From the NCBI GenBank assembly GCA_945873625.1, contig CAMCDS010000004.1, positions 62,001 through 126,000 on the forward strand: a stretch of 64,000 bases of DNA, written 5' to 3'. Below, one piece after another: positions 9,504 through 18,610 of the stretch (its first letter is position 1; each line of letters begins with the position of its first letter). The notes under the pieces were generated by a model. That model was not told the origin of the DNA and did not search any database. It saw only the letters and a program-made list of their open reading frames with translations. The position numbers were made by a program, and so were the translations under genes. This DNA comes from an uncultured Porphyromonadaceae bacterium. GTDB taxonomy: Bacteria; Bacteroidota; Bacteroidia; Bacteroidales; Muribaculaceae.

Positions 9504-11126
9504 CTAAGAACCGACTCTCAGTGTCTGGCCGAGTCCCGAGCGGTGGGTAACCATGACTACGGTCTTCCCGCCGGACGACTCGCTGAGGTTGGCGAGCAGC
9601 CGCGTCTCGGTGGCGCTGTCGAGGGCCGATGTCGGCTCGTCGAGCAGGAGCACCTGCCCGGGGGCGAGGAGTCCGCGGGCTATGGCTATGCGCTGGGCCT
9701 CCCCTTCGCTGAACCCTGCGCCCCGTTCGCCGCATGGGCTGTCGAGTCCCTCCGGAAGCGCGAGCACGAAGTCGGCGCAGGCCAGCCTGAGGGCTTTCTC
9801 CATCTCGGCATCGGAGGCGCCGGGAGCGGCCATGAGCAGATTCTCCCTCACAGTGCCGCTCATCAGAGAGTTACCCTGGGGCACGTAGGCGAAATTGCAG
9901 CGCGTGGCAGGCGAAGGCACGGCCTCCTCACCTTCGGTGGAATAAAGCGTTACCCGCCCCTTGTCGGGCGTGAGCAGACCGGTCATCAGCATCAGCAAGG
10001 TGGTCTTTCCGGCTCCGGTCGGGCCTCCGATAGAGGTGAGCGAGCCGGGAGCGAAATCGCGTGTCATATCCGAGACCACGCTCCTCCCTTCCGTGTCGTC
10101 GGGATACGCGAAGCATACACCCTCAAACCGCACGCCCACCCCCCCTTTGAGGCGGCGGGGAGCCTCGTCGGCCTCCACGGGGAGGGCGAAAAGCGTCTGC
10201 AACCGCTCTACCGACACCGAGGCGGCCACAAGGGCCGGGACGCGCCGGGCGAGGTCGACCACCGGGCGCTGCACCTGCGACACCAGTTGCAGAAAGGCGG
10301 TCATCATGCCGAAGCTGACTGCTCCGCTGCGCAGGCCGAAGGCACACCAGAGGAAGGCCACGGCGTATCCGGCCATGAAGCCGGCCGACACCATCCCTCC
10401 GGAGAAGAGCGAGATGTCGTTGCGCCTCATGGTGAGGGTGAAGAATCGGCGCTGCCTCTCGCGGAAAGACTCGACCGAGGCGTCGGTGCGCCCCATGGTC
10501 GACATCATGAGGCGGTGCTGCAGGTCTTCCTGCATCTGCTGCTGCAGGCGGCTCTCGGCCTCGCGAATCTCGCGGGTGAGGCGACGCGTCTTTTTCAGAT
10601 ATATCTTGCTTGCGAGGAGGGCGAGGGGCATGATCACCACCAGGCAGAGGGCCATACGCACGTCGAGCGTGGCCATAAAGATGAAGGCGGCAATCAGCTT
10701 CACTGCCGTGGAGGCCATGCCGGGCAGCGTGGAGGCAAGCGTCGTCGAGGCGGTGCCTACGTCGCCCGTCAGACGGCTTACGGCGTCGCCCGTGTGCATC
10801 TGGCTCCGTCCGCCCCGGCGGGCACGCATCAGCCGCGAGAAGAGGCGGCCGCGCAAAGTGTTGGAGAAGCGGGTGATGCACTCCGCTTCGAGCCGCCCGG
10901 CAAGCGTGGTGCTGCCGAGCTGCAACAGCAGGGAGCCGACGAGCAAGGCGATGAGCCATCCCAACGGACTCTCGGGAGAGCGCACGGCCGTGTCGACGAT
11001 AGTCTTGGTTACCCACACGAAGAGGAGGGCCGCGCCGGTGGTGGCGCACCCCAGCAGCGCGGTGGCCGCGATACGCCCCCTGACGCCTTTCGACTCACCC
11101 CAGAGCCAACGCAATGACTTCAACAT
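9504..11126 (-). CDS. Type I ABC exporter (fused TMD-NBD)
   Basis: N-terminal TM segments; Walker A GGPTGAGKTTLL; signature FSEGEAQRIAIARGLL; Walker B VLLLDEPTSALD. Confidence 0.92.
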   Translation of the reverse strand: MLKSLRWLWGESKGVRGRIAATALLGCATTGAALLFVWVTKTIVDTAVRSPESPLGWLIALLVGSLLLQLGSTTLAGRLEAECITRFSNTLRGRLFSRLMRARRGGRSQMHTGDAVSRLTGDVGTASTTLASTLPGMASTAVKLIAAFIFMATLDVRMALCLVVIMPLALLASKIYLKKTRRLTREIREAESRLQQQMQEDLQHRLMMSTMGRTDASVESFRERQRRFFTLTMRRNDISLFSGGMVSAGFMAGYAVAFLWCAFGLRSGAVSFGMMTAFLQLVSQVQRPVVDLARRVPALVAASVSVERLQTLFALPVEADEAPRRLKGGVGVRFEGVCFAYPDDTEGRSVVSDMTRDFAPGSLTSIGGPTGAGKTTLLMLMTGLLTPDKGRVTLYSTEGEEAVPSPATRCNFAYVPQGNSLMSGTVRENLLMAAPGASDAEMEKALRLACADFVLALPEGLDSPCGERGAGFSEGEAQRIAIARGLLAPGQVLLLDEPTSALDSATETRLLANLSESSGGKTVVMVTHRSGLGQTLRVGS

Positions 11127-11130
11127 GGTT

Positions 11131-11556
11131 CTATCTCAATGATTTTGCTACTATACTTTTCAGCGGAAGCACGAGCCGCCATAGCGCCGGAAGCACTCTC
11201 CGCCTGAGCGGCGAGACGAGGCTCCGCTCCTTGCCGCGGCTTATCGCGGCCACAGCCACGGCCACCACGTCGCAGGGGCGGCACAGCTCACGCTGCCGCA
11301 GGTTGTTGTCTCCTTTGAGGCGGACACATCCGGCCTCCACCGCCTCCACCCTGTGGAGAAAGATACCCTCCGGGCTGTAAGCCCTTGCGAGCACAATGTC
11401 TCCGCGCCGCAACGCGCCGCAACGGCGCAGCCTCACCCTGTCGGCCCCGGGGTTCAGAAACGGCCACATCGACCGCCCGGAGATCGGAATCACCACATCC
11501 CCGGCACCGTCGGCCATCCGCCCCTCCACATATTCAAAAAGCTCTTCCGCAGTCAT
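11131..11556 (-). CDS. S24/S26-family (signal-peptidase-like) peptidase
   Basis: PISGRSMWPFL (Ser nucleophile region), GDIVLAR, FLHRVEAVEAGCVRLKGDNN. Confidence 0.82.
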   Translation of the reverse strand: MTAEELFEYVEGRMADGAGDVVIPISGRSMWPFLNPGADRVRLRRCGALRRGDIVLARAYSPEGIFLHRVEAVEAGCVRLKGDNNLRQRELCRPCDVVAVAVAAISRGKERSLVSPLRRRVLPALWRLVLPLKSIVAKSLR

Positions 11557-11751
11557 AATCTCATCTTAATCGCGCGAGACGCATTCATCGTCCGTGGTAG
11601 TATCTACCTCTAAAACGACATTCTTCCCTCCAATAGTATTGACGCACCTCCCGGACACACCCGTAATCCACATTTTACCATCCCTTATAAATAGTGCGGA
11701 CTCCGGAGTCAACCCCCGGAGCCCGCCTTTCATTCGTAAATCAGCTCCGAT

Positions 11752-13635
11752 TTACTTCTTGGTAGTATAGCTAAATTCAACCACTACCGGGTAATGGTCG
11801 GCCAAAGCCTTTCCTTTTGCATCCTTGAAGCTGATGTCGCGCAGGTAAGACTTCGCCTTAAGCTGAGTCTTTGCGTTTTTACAGTTGATATAGAACACCT
11901 TATCAACCACCTCGCCCTTCTGCAGTCCGCCGTCGGCCTCACTGATGATGATGTCGGTGCTGGGTTTGGTCCCGGTAGCATCGGAAGTCATCAGCGACTT
12001 ACCGCCGTATTGAGGGAATCTGTCGCCACCGACAGAAGAGAAGTCATTGTTCCAGGCAAGGTCAACCCACGGGTCGACAATTTCAAGATCGGAATCAGCA
12101 TTCACTCCATTGATTAGCAGCTCTTCTATTCTATGACGGGTGTAACGCATATTTGTATCTCCCATGAAGATAATCGGCCGTGGATGTTTATTATTCTTTA
12201 TGAACTCAACGATCTGGCGAGTTTGACTATGAACAGCCTTGACATAATCATTGTTTTCAGAAATATCATTACCACTAAAAGTATTCATGTGGGTGATGTA
12301 GACATCGATCTCGGTTCCATCGGCAAGGGTTACAAGATAATAGCGGAAGCCCTTACTAATGCAGGTATTAGCGCCATGGAATAAATCGCCATAACTATCT
12401 CTAAATTCGATGAATTTTTCCTCGGAGACTGTTACACCCTTTTTGAAGAATATATTGAGACCGTCCGTATCTGCCTTTGAGAATATAGTTCCCAAACCTA
12501 CACCTTCACGATATGTACCGTGATTATAGTTTTTGAGGGCACTAACAAGCTCCGAATTATACTCAAAATCCTCACTTACTCCGAAGAAATCCCAGGAATT
12601 ATCGGAATTGATCCGTTTTCCTATTGCGGTTGTACCACTGCTACCGGGACCATTTTCGTTTATCAGAGACGGTAGGCCGTCGACGTTGTAGGTCGCGCAG
12701 GTGAAGGTGCCGGTGAGGGTGCCGGGGTCGGGGGTGGTGCCGGGGTTGTCTTCGATGGTGAGGCCTTTGCCGACGTAGTTGGAGAGCGTCAGCGGGAAGT
12801 TGTAGAGGGTCTCGCCTTCGAAGCTGACCTTCGAGGTTACCTCAAGCTTTGCGGTGTGTCTGTCGGTGATGATGGTGAATTGGAGCGTGTCGCCGCTCTT
12901 GATGGTCGGGATGAGGGAGATGTAGCCGCTCACCGGCGAACTGAGGGCCGGAGCCGTCTCCCATTTGCAGATTAATCTGTCGACACCTTCTCTGGTAAGG
13001 GACCACGATGCGTTGACAGCATTAAACCGGAAGCTGCCGCAGAGAGCCCTGTCGGGCACCTTAATCTCTACCGAGACGATTTTGTCGTCTTTCAGGTCGG
13101 TGCCTGCAGCATCCACACTCACCCTCGCAAGGGAGAAGAGATGCTTGAACTCGAAGGTGTAGCCATTGGTGGCGTTTCCGGTGCCTGCCGCGCGGCCCAC
13201 CTTCCAGTCGCCCTGGAGAGTGCCGTTCATAATCTGGTGCTCCGGGACTTCTCCTACAAGCTCCGTAACTGATTTGCCTTCATTGGCTTCGTCGTAGGGA
13301 TAGTAGGCGTAGACGGGCGTCTTGTCGCCGGATTCGCTTGCGAATACGGCTTCTTTGGCCTCGATCTTGTCGTTCGCCTTATAGTAGCGGGTCTGGGTGT
13401 CGGAGAGGCTGCTGAATACTCCGAGCTGATCGCCCTTGGTCCACGACACGCCGATGGCGGAATTTACATCTTCAGGATTACCTGCGATGCAGGTGCGGGT
13501 GGCAGCCGGGTCAGTGATTGTGGCGATGATGCGGTTGCGTTCCGAGAGCGAGGGGACAAGGTCTGTCTCCTGCGAGCACGAGGCCAGCAAGGCGAGTGCC
13601 GGGACGATGGCGGCAAAAGGTTTAATTCGATTCAT
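11752..13635 (-). CDS. Lipoprotein: fimbrillin-like N-terminal domain fused to an endonuclease/exonuclease/phosphatase (EEP) domain
   Basis: Lipobox LLASCSQE; N-terminal GVSWTKGDQLGVF..YAYYPY..FEFKHLFSLARVSVDA; C-terminal TCATYNVDGLPS, THMNTF, IFMGDTNMR, LADHYPVVVEF. Confidence 0.82.
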   Translation of the reverse strand: MNRIKPFAAIVPALALLASCSQETDLVPSLSERNRIIATITDPAATRTCIAGNPEDVNSAIGVSWTKGDQLGVFSSLSDTQTRYYKANDKIEAKEAVFASESGDKTPVYAYYPYDEANEGKSVTELVGEVPEHQIMNGTLQGDWKVGRAAGTGNATNGYTFEFKHLFSLARVSVDAAGTDLKDDKIVSVEIKVPDRALCGSFRFNAVNASWSLTREGVDRLICKWETAPALSSPVSGYISLIPTIKSGDTLQFTIITDRHTAKLEVTSKVSFEGETLYNFPLTLSNYVGKGLTIEDNPGTTPDPGTLTGTFTCATYNVDGLPSLINENGPGSSGTTAIGKRINSDNSWDFFGVSEDFEYNSELVSALKNYNHGTYREGVGLGTIFSKADTDGLNIFFKKGVTVSEEKFIEFRDSYGDLFHGANTCISKGFRYYLVTLADGTEIDVYITHMNTFSGNDISENNDYVKAVHSQTRQIVEFIKNNKHPRPIIFMGDTNMRYTRHRIEELLINGVNADSDLEIVDPWVDLAWNNDFSSVGGDRFPQYGGKSLMTSDATGTKPSTDIIISEADGGLQKGEVVDKVFYINCKNAKTQLKAKSYLRDISFKDAKGKALADHYPVVVEFSYTTKK

Positions 13636-13771
13636 AGCTGGAAAAATACCAAATTTTAGTTTCCTTCAATAAGATGATACTGTCTGAAACCGGTCGACCT
13701 TTTGCCTTACAGTGTGCCTGAGAGCCGAATCAACGGCTCCCGGAAACATGAACGGATGTATGCAGGGGTCT

Positions 13772-14152
13772 TCAGACCCGCTGACACGCCACATTCAGCT
13801 TCCCGGACGAGGCTGACCGCGGGCGGCCACCGATTTCCACGAAACCGAACTTATAGTTCGCGCTGACAGCCTTACGGAGGGCCTTGCTGCGGGACGGGAT
13901 TCCCGCAGGGGCTGATCCGCGACTGCCGTCGGGAGATACCGGAAACCCGGTATACGCATCTCCCGCGAGGGGGGATGCCGCAGAGGAGAGGGCGCAGACG
14001 GAGCGAGAGCGCTCCGCGCGGCTGCCGGATGCGCCAGAAAATGCGCCTTCCGGGGTTTTGCCGGCCGAAGCTCCGCTTATGGCAGATCCCGTATCTGCCT
14101 CAGTGCATTGAGCGGAAGACTGCAGGCGGCAAGTCTTTATGTAAGTTTTCAT
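13772..14152 (-). CDS. Small ORF, unknown; possible modified-peptide precursor
   Basis: MKTYIKTCRLQSSAQCTEADTGSAISGASAG...; lies 69 nt downstream of the HPr-kinase-like gene in a 584-nt gap; no family recognised. Confidence 0.3.
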   Translation of the reverse strand: MKTYIKTCRLQSSAQCTEADTGSAISGASAGKTPEGAFSGASGSRAERSRSVCALSSAASPLAGDAYTGFPVSPDGSRGSAPAGIPSRSKALRKAVSANYKFGFVEIGGRPRSASSGKLNVACQRV

Positions 14153-14220
14153 GTCAGAATGATTAGGAACGGTATTCATTCAGGGCCGCGGTCTACTGTG
14201 CGAAACCGGGCGTAGGACTT

Positions 14221-15138
14221 TCAGATTGAAGCGTAGCTGCCGCAGGAGTCCGCAAGGGCGGCGCGGCAGGTGCGCGCGGCGTCCTCGTCGGGACGGCAGT
14301 CGAGGATGCCGACGGGCACGAGAGCCGCGGCAGCCGTGAGCGTAGAGCAGACGCGCTGGTAGAGCGGCCTGCTGTGGGTGATTACCGAGACCCCGGGGAG
14401 AATAGCCACGAAGGCCTCGATGTCGGCGGCGGCATGGTAGCTGTTGAGCGGGGCCTGCCTGAGCCTTACGAATCCGGCCACGGGGGCCGATTCGTTGCGG
14501 TAGCATCGCGTCTTGCCGCTCCAGGGAGAGCCGTAGACGCGCAGCGCGCCGTCGGGGAGCAGTCTGACGATGGGATTGTCGTCGTTGAGCAGTTCGGCGC
14601 CGGGAAAAGCCTTCATCCACTGGCGGGCGTGGGTGCTCTTGCCTGTGCCGCTCTTTCCCATGAAGAGGTAGGCGCGTCCGTCGGCCACCACCGCCGAGGC
14701 ATGGAGCATGAAGGCGCCACGGTCTACCACCGCCTGCGAGAAGAGGATGCGGAGCATCGAGTCGACGGTGAAGGCGGCGAAGCGGTCGGCGGGATGCAGG
14801 CGCAGCTCGGCCGAGGCAAATCCCGGCTCCATCTTCATGAAGCGGAAGCCGGCGCCGGGCATGGGAGAGAGGGCCACCGAGTAGCGGTCGCCGTCGGCAA
14901 AGAGACGGGCCTCGCCGAGGTCGTTGATGCCTGTGGCCACAGGCGTCATCCCCTCGATGAGCTCCGGACTTGAAGCGACGCCGGGGCGCACCTTCAGAGT
15001 GAGAAGGTGCGCCCCGGCGGCAGTGTCGGGCGCGTCGGCCCTGAAAGGGGCATACGACGCGGGAAGGCGAAAGGAGCCGAAGGCCGCGTCGACATCGACG
15101 CGGACTCCGAAACCTGCTATGTCAAGATTGAATATCAA
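14221..15138 (-). CDS. HPr kinase/phosphorylase-like (HprK-related) protein
   Basis: HASAVVADGRAYLFMGKSGTGKSTHARQWMKAFPGAELLNDDNPIVRLLPDGALRVYGSPWSGKT: HprK-like P-loop and DD motif. Confidence 0.82.
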   Translation of the reverse strand: MIFNLDIAGFGVRVDVDAAFGSFRLPASYAPFRADAPDTAAGAHLLTLKVRPGVASSPELIEGMTPVATGINDLGEARLFADGDRYSVALSPMPGAGFRFMKMEPGFASAELRLHPADRFAAFTVDSMLRILFSQAVVDRGAFMLHASAVVADGRAYLFMGKSGTGKSTHARQWMKAFPGAELLNDDNPIVRLLPDGALRVYGSPWSGKTRCYRNESAPVAGFVRLRQAPLNSYHAAADIEAFVAILPGVSVITHSRPLYQRVCSTLTAAAALVPVGILDCRPDEDAARTCRAALADSCGSYASI

Positions 15139-15152
15139 AATCTGTCAGAGGG

Positions 15153-17555
15153 TCAGCGGCGGTGTCCGCTTTTCTTCTTTCCTTTTTTGCCACGCACATA
15201 GCCGTAGCCATATCCGTAGCCATATCCGTAGCCGTAACCGTAACCATATCCGTAGCCATATCCGTAGCCTCCGCTGTGGAGCGAGACGCCGTTGAGCACG
15301 AGGCCCATGCTGCCGAGCTTCTTCTCGGCGTAGAGGGCTTCGAGGTCGGGGAGCTGACGGCGGTCGAGCTTGCCGGCGCGCACGATGAACATCGTGAGGT
15401 CGGCCACACGGCACACCACCGAGGCGTCGGCCACGATGCCGACGGGCACGGAGTCGAGAATCACGTAGTCGTAGTTGTCGCGGAGGTATGCAACCAGCTC
15501 GTCGAGGCGCTTGTCCATCAGCAGCTCCACGGGGTTGGGCGGGAGCGAGCCGGCGGGAACCACGTCGAGACCGTTTTCGAGCGTAACCACTACCTCCTGC
15601 GGCGTCATGTCGGGCTGCGAGATGAAGTCGGTAACGCCGGCGTGATGATGGTCGACGCCGTAGCGCGTGGTGAGGGTAGCCTTGCGGATGTCGAGGTCAA
15701 CGACGGCCACGCGCTTGTTGTTGGCGCGGAGCACTTCGGCGAGGTTGATTACGGTGAAGGTCTTGCCGGCTCCTTCGTTGAACGACGTGAGCATGAGCAC
15801 CTGCGACTTCTCGCCGTCGCGACGGGTCATGAAGTCGATGCCCGTGCGCAGCACACGGAAGGCCTCGCCTATCAGCGAGCCGGGTTCATATATGTCGGTC
15901 GACGGCTTCTCACCCTTCTTCTGAGCTTTCACCAGATCCTTGTCGATGGGAATCTCGCCGAGGAAGGGCACCGAGACGGCATCCTTGATATCGCGGCGGC
16001 CACGCACCTTCGTGTCCATGAAGCGCATGAAGAGGAGGATGACGGCGGGGATGAGCAGGCCGGCGGCCACACCGAGAAGCATGATGCGCGGACGGTCGGG
16101 CGAAATGAGCACGGCACCGCTCTGCGGATCGTCGATGATGCGGGCGTTGTTGTCGGCCATCGCCTGGGTGAGGGCGTTCTCCTCGCGGCGGTTGAGCAGG
16201 AAGAGGTAGAGCTGCTCCTTGATTTTCTGCTGACGCTCGATGGAAAGCATCTCGCGCTCCATGCGGGGCACAGAGGCCACGCGGCTCTCGGCGCTCATCT
16301 CGTAGGTGCGCGCGTCGGTGCGCTTCACGCGTATCGACACGATGATGTTCTCGATGGCGCGGAGGATATTGCTGCGGAGCACCTGAAGCGTGTTGCCCAG
16401 CTCGGCCACCACGGGGTTGTTTTCCGAGCTTTCGTCGATAAGCTTGTCGCGCTGCAGCTTCAGCGAGTTGAATTGGCTGATCTGCGACTCAATCGAGGCG
16501 TCGTTGATGCCGATGTTGGTCGGTATGAGGTCGTTGTAGCGTGCGGGGTCGGTGAGGTATTCCTTCATGTAGAGGGCGATTCGCATCTGGGTGTCGTAGT
16601 TGAGCGCCTCGTTGTTGTAGCGCTGCGACTCGCCCATGTAGCGGCTCGCCGTGGAGCCGATGTCGACGATCTGCTTGCTGCTCTTATAGTTCTCGAGGCT
16701 GCTCTCCACTCCGCCCAGCTCGCGCTCGATGATGCGGAGACGCTCGTCGATGAAGTTGGCGGTGTTGACTGCCACACGGTTCTTGTCGTTGATCGACTCC
16801 TCGTTGTAGACCTCGATGAGGGTGGAGATAATGTCGCTGCCGAGCTTTGCGTTGGGCGACTTGACGGCAAGGTTGAGGATGGTGGCCTCCTCGTCTTCCT
16901 GACGGATACCGAGGTTGGCGAGCCATCCGGCCACGACGGCGTCGAGCGGACGCTTAACGACGTTGATTTCAGTTCCGGCCCAGGAGGGGGAATATGTGCC
17001 CGACGAGGTAATCATGAAGCGGTGGCCTCCGGCCTTGTAGGGCTTGCCCACCTCTACCGATATTTCCTGACCGCCCTTGCCTCCGATGTTCGAAAGGAGC
17101 ACTTTCTTCTCGGATATGGGGGTGATGTCGAGCGAGAAGCTTTCCTTGGGCTCCATGTCGAGGAAAGTTACGGTGAAGGGGGTCTCGCCGTAGATGTTGA
17201 CGTCGCGGAGTCCGCGGCGGGTGGTATAGCTGACGTCGGCGTGGATGCGTCCCACGGTCTCCTGCATGAGGCGTTTCGAGCGGAACTGCAGAATCTCGTT
17301 GGCCACGTTCACCTTGTTGATCGAGCGGTCGTAGCGGTCGAGGCCTGCCGACGAAGTCTTGTTCGACGGGTCTTTGATGATCACCTTTGCCGAAGAATGA
17401 TAGACCAGCGGTGCGGTAGCTCCCTTGTACCATGCGAACGTGCAGCATACGGCAAGGGAGATGAGAAACCACGGCCACTTCGACAACAGGTATTTGAGCA
17501 GGTCGAGCAGATTGACGCCTTGCGGAGCCTTGGCGGTCTGTGTAGTCTGAGTCAT
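15153..17555 (-). CDS. Polysaccharide biosynthesis tyrosine autokinase (Wzc-like) with (GY)n C-terminal tail
   Basis: Wzz domain N-terminus; LMLTSFNEGAGKTFTVINLAEVLRANNKRVAVVDLDIRKATLT; YDYVILDSVPVGIVADASVV; 12-Tyr GY tail. Confidence 0.95.
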   Translation of the reverse strand: MTQTTQTAKAPQGVNLLDLLKYLLSKWPWFLISLAVCCTFAWYKGATAPLVYHSSAKVIIKDPSNKTSSAGLDRYDRSINKVNVANEILQFRSKRLMQETVGRIHADVSYTTRRGLRDVNIYGETPFTVTFLDMEPKESFSLDITPISEKKVLLSNIGGKGGQEISVEVGKPYKAGGHRFMITSSGTYSPSWAGTEINVVKRPLDAVVAGWLANLGIRQEDEEATILNLAVKSPNAKLGSDIISTLIEVYNEESINDKNRVAVNTANFIDERLRIIERELGGVESSLENYKSSKQIVDIGSTASRYMGESQRYNNEALNYDTQMRIALYMKEYLTDPARYNDLIPTNIGINDASIESQISQFNSLKLQRDKLIDESSENNPVVAELGNTLQVLRSNILRAIENIIVSIRVKRTDARTYEMSAESRVASVPRMEREMLSIERQQKIKEQLYLFLLNRREENALTQAMADNNARIIDDPQSGAVLISPDRPRIMLLGVAAGLLIPAVILLFMRFMDTKVRGRRDIKDAVSVPFLGEIPIDKDLVKAQKKGEKPSTDIYEPGSLIGEAFRVLRTGIDFMTRRDGEKSQVLMLTSFNEGAGKTFTVINLAEVLRANNKRVAVVDLDIRKATLTTRYGVDHHHAGVTDFISQPDMTPQEVVVTLENGLDVVPAGSLPPNPVELLMDKRLDELVAYLRDNYDYVILDSVPVGIVADASVVCRVADLTMFIVRAGKLDRRQLPDLEALYAEKKLGSMGLVLNGVSLHSGGYGYGYGYGYGYGYGYGYGYGYGYVRGKKGKKKSGHRR

Positions 17556-17583
17556 TATCTGATGAATCGGGATGTTTTAACTT

Positions 17584-18363
17584 TTATTTCTTCGTAGCCC
17601 AGATGATGGAAGTGGCAGCCGTTACGGCGGAAAGCGCGACTGTCACCCACGAGAGGGCTTCGGTCTTGGCGCCCGACTTCGGCTTCCTGGGACGCGCGTA
17701 GATGATGTCGTTCTGCGCGAGATAGAAGGCGGGGGAATTGAAGATGTCGCTCTTGCGGATGTCGAGATTGTAGACCTGACGCTTGCCGTCCTGCTCGCGG
17801 ATTACGGCGATGCGTTCCATGTCGGCATTCTCAGAGAGGTCGCCGGCCTTCGCGATAGCTTCAAGAATGGTTACCTTGTCGCTCTCGGCCCGATACGTGC
17901 CGTTGCCGCCCACTGCGCCGAGCACGGTGTAGTGGAAGTTGACGAAATCGATGCTGACGATGGGGTCCTTGATGTAATTGCCGTCCACGATGCGCTGGCG
18001 GATAAGGTCGGCTGCCGAGATGAGCGAGAGGCCTGCCAGGTGGAGCTTGCCGAGCACGGGGAAATTGATGTCGCCCTCGGCGTTGACGCGATACACGTTG
18101 TCGTCGGCCGACGATTTGGTAACAGTGCCGTCGGAACCGACGCTCACCGATGCCGAGCTGACGTTGAACGGTGCGGCAAGCTCGGGATTCTTGCAGCTGA
18201 CCTTGATACGCAGACGGTCGTCGTCCTGGATGCTGGTCTGATGGCGGTTGGTCACCACGTAGCCCATATCCTCCGACATATCGGCCAGATACAGATAGTC
18301 TTTCTTAGCGCAGCCTGTCAGCATCACGGCCAACAGAAGCAGGCAAAAGCAACATTGTTTCAT
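17584..18363 (-). CDS. Polysaccharide export lipoprotein (Wza-like, SLBB)
   Basis: MKQCCFCLLLLAVMLTGCAKKDYLYLADM; DRLRIKVSCKNPELAAPF; VNAEGDINFPVLGKLHLAGLSLISAADLIRQRI. Start corrected from 18492 to the lipoprotein Met at 18363. Confidence 0.93.
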   Translation of the reverse strand: MKQCCFCLLLLAVMLTGCAKKDYLYLADMSEDMGYVVTNRHQTSIQDDDRLRIKVSCKNPELAAPFNVSSASVSVGSDGTVTKSSADDNVYRVNAEGDINFPVLGKLHLAGLSLISAADLIRQRIVDGNYIKDPIVSIDFVNFHYTVLGAVGGNGTYRAESDKVTILEAIAKAGDLSENADMERIAVIREQDGKRQVYNLDIRKSDIFNSPAFYLAQNDIIYARPRKPKSGAKTEALSWVTVALSAVTAATSIIWATKK

Positions 18364-18512
18364 ATAAGATCTTATGTTATTATTGTCGTTTGGGAGAAAC
18401 GCAAGCGGTTTCGCCGGCCACGAGGAAAGAGATTGACTATCAGATAACGGAAGAATCCCGGCAGTATTGCCTTGAGGGGCGGTTATCCGCATCCGAGCGT
18501 CAAACTGGTGAA

Positions 18513-18536
18513 GATGGAAGGCTTCCGCCTTCCATC
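18513..18536 (-). other. Intergenic hairpin
   Basis: Perfect 10-bp stem GATGGAAGGC-ttcc-GCCTTCCATC between ompA-like and wza-like genes. Confidence 0.6.
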
Positions 18537-18567
18537 TCCTGAATGGTTGATTATAAAGAAGTTCAGT

Positions 18568-18597
18568 CGGAGTGCCGGGCCGGGGCCCGACACTCCG
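18568..18597 (-). other. Intergenic GC-rich hairpin after the OmpA-family gene
   Basis: CGGAGTG-CCGGGC / GCCCG-A-CACTCCG; no good U tract. Confidence 0.6.
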
Positions 18598-18610
18598 TCA
18601 GATTGGTCAG

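Noticed and set aside
15198-15270. Short tandem repeats resembling a CRISPR or VNTR array
   Set aside because: They encode the Gly-Tyr tail in frame with the Wzc-like kinase; there are no spacers.
15162-17597. 811-aa plus-strand ORF (and similar long ORFs such as 9543..11117, 243..1097, 18572..19780, 58105..59358)
   Set aside because: They lie opposite strongly supported genes (Wzc, ABC exporter, nnr, OmpA, AraC) and have low-complexity His/Val/Gly/Glu-rich sequence typical of shadow ORFs in GC-rich DNA.
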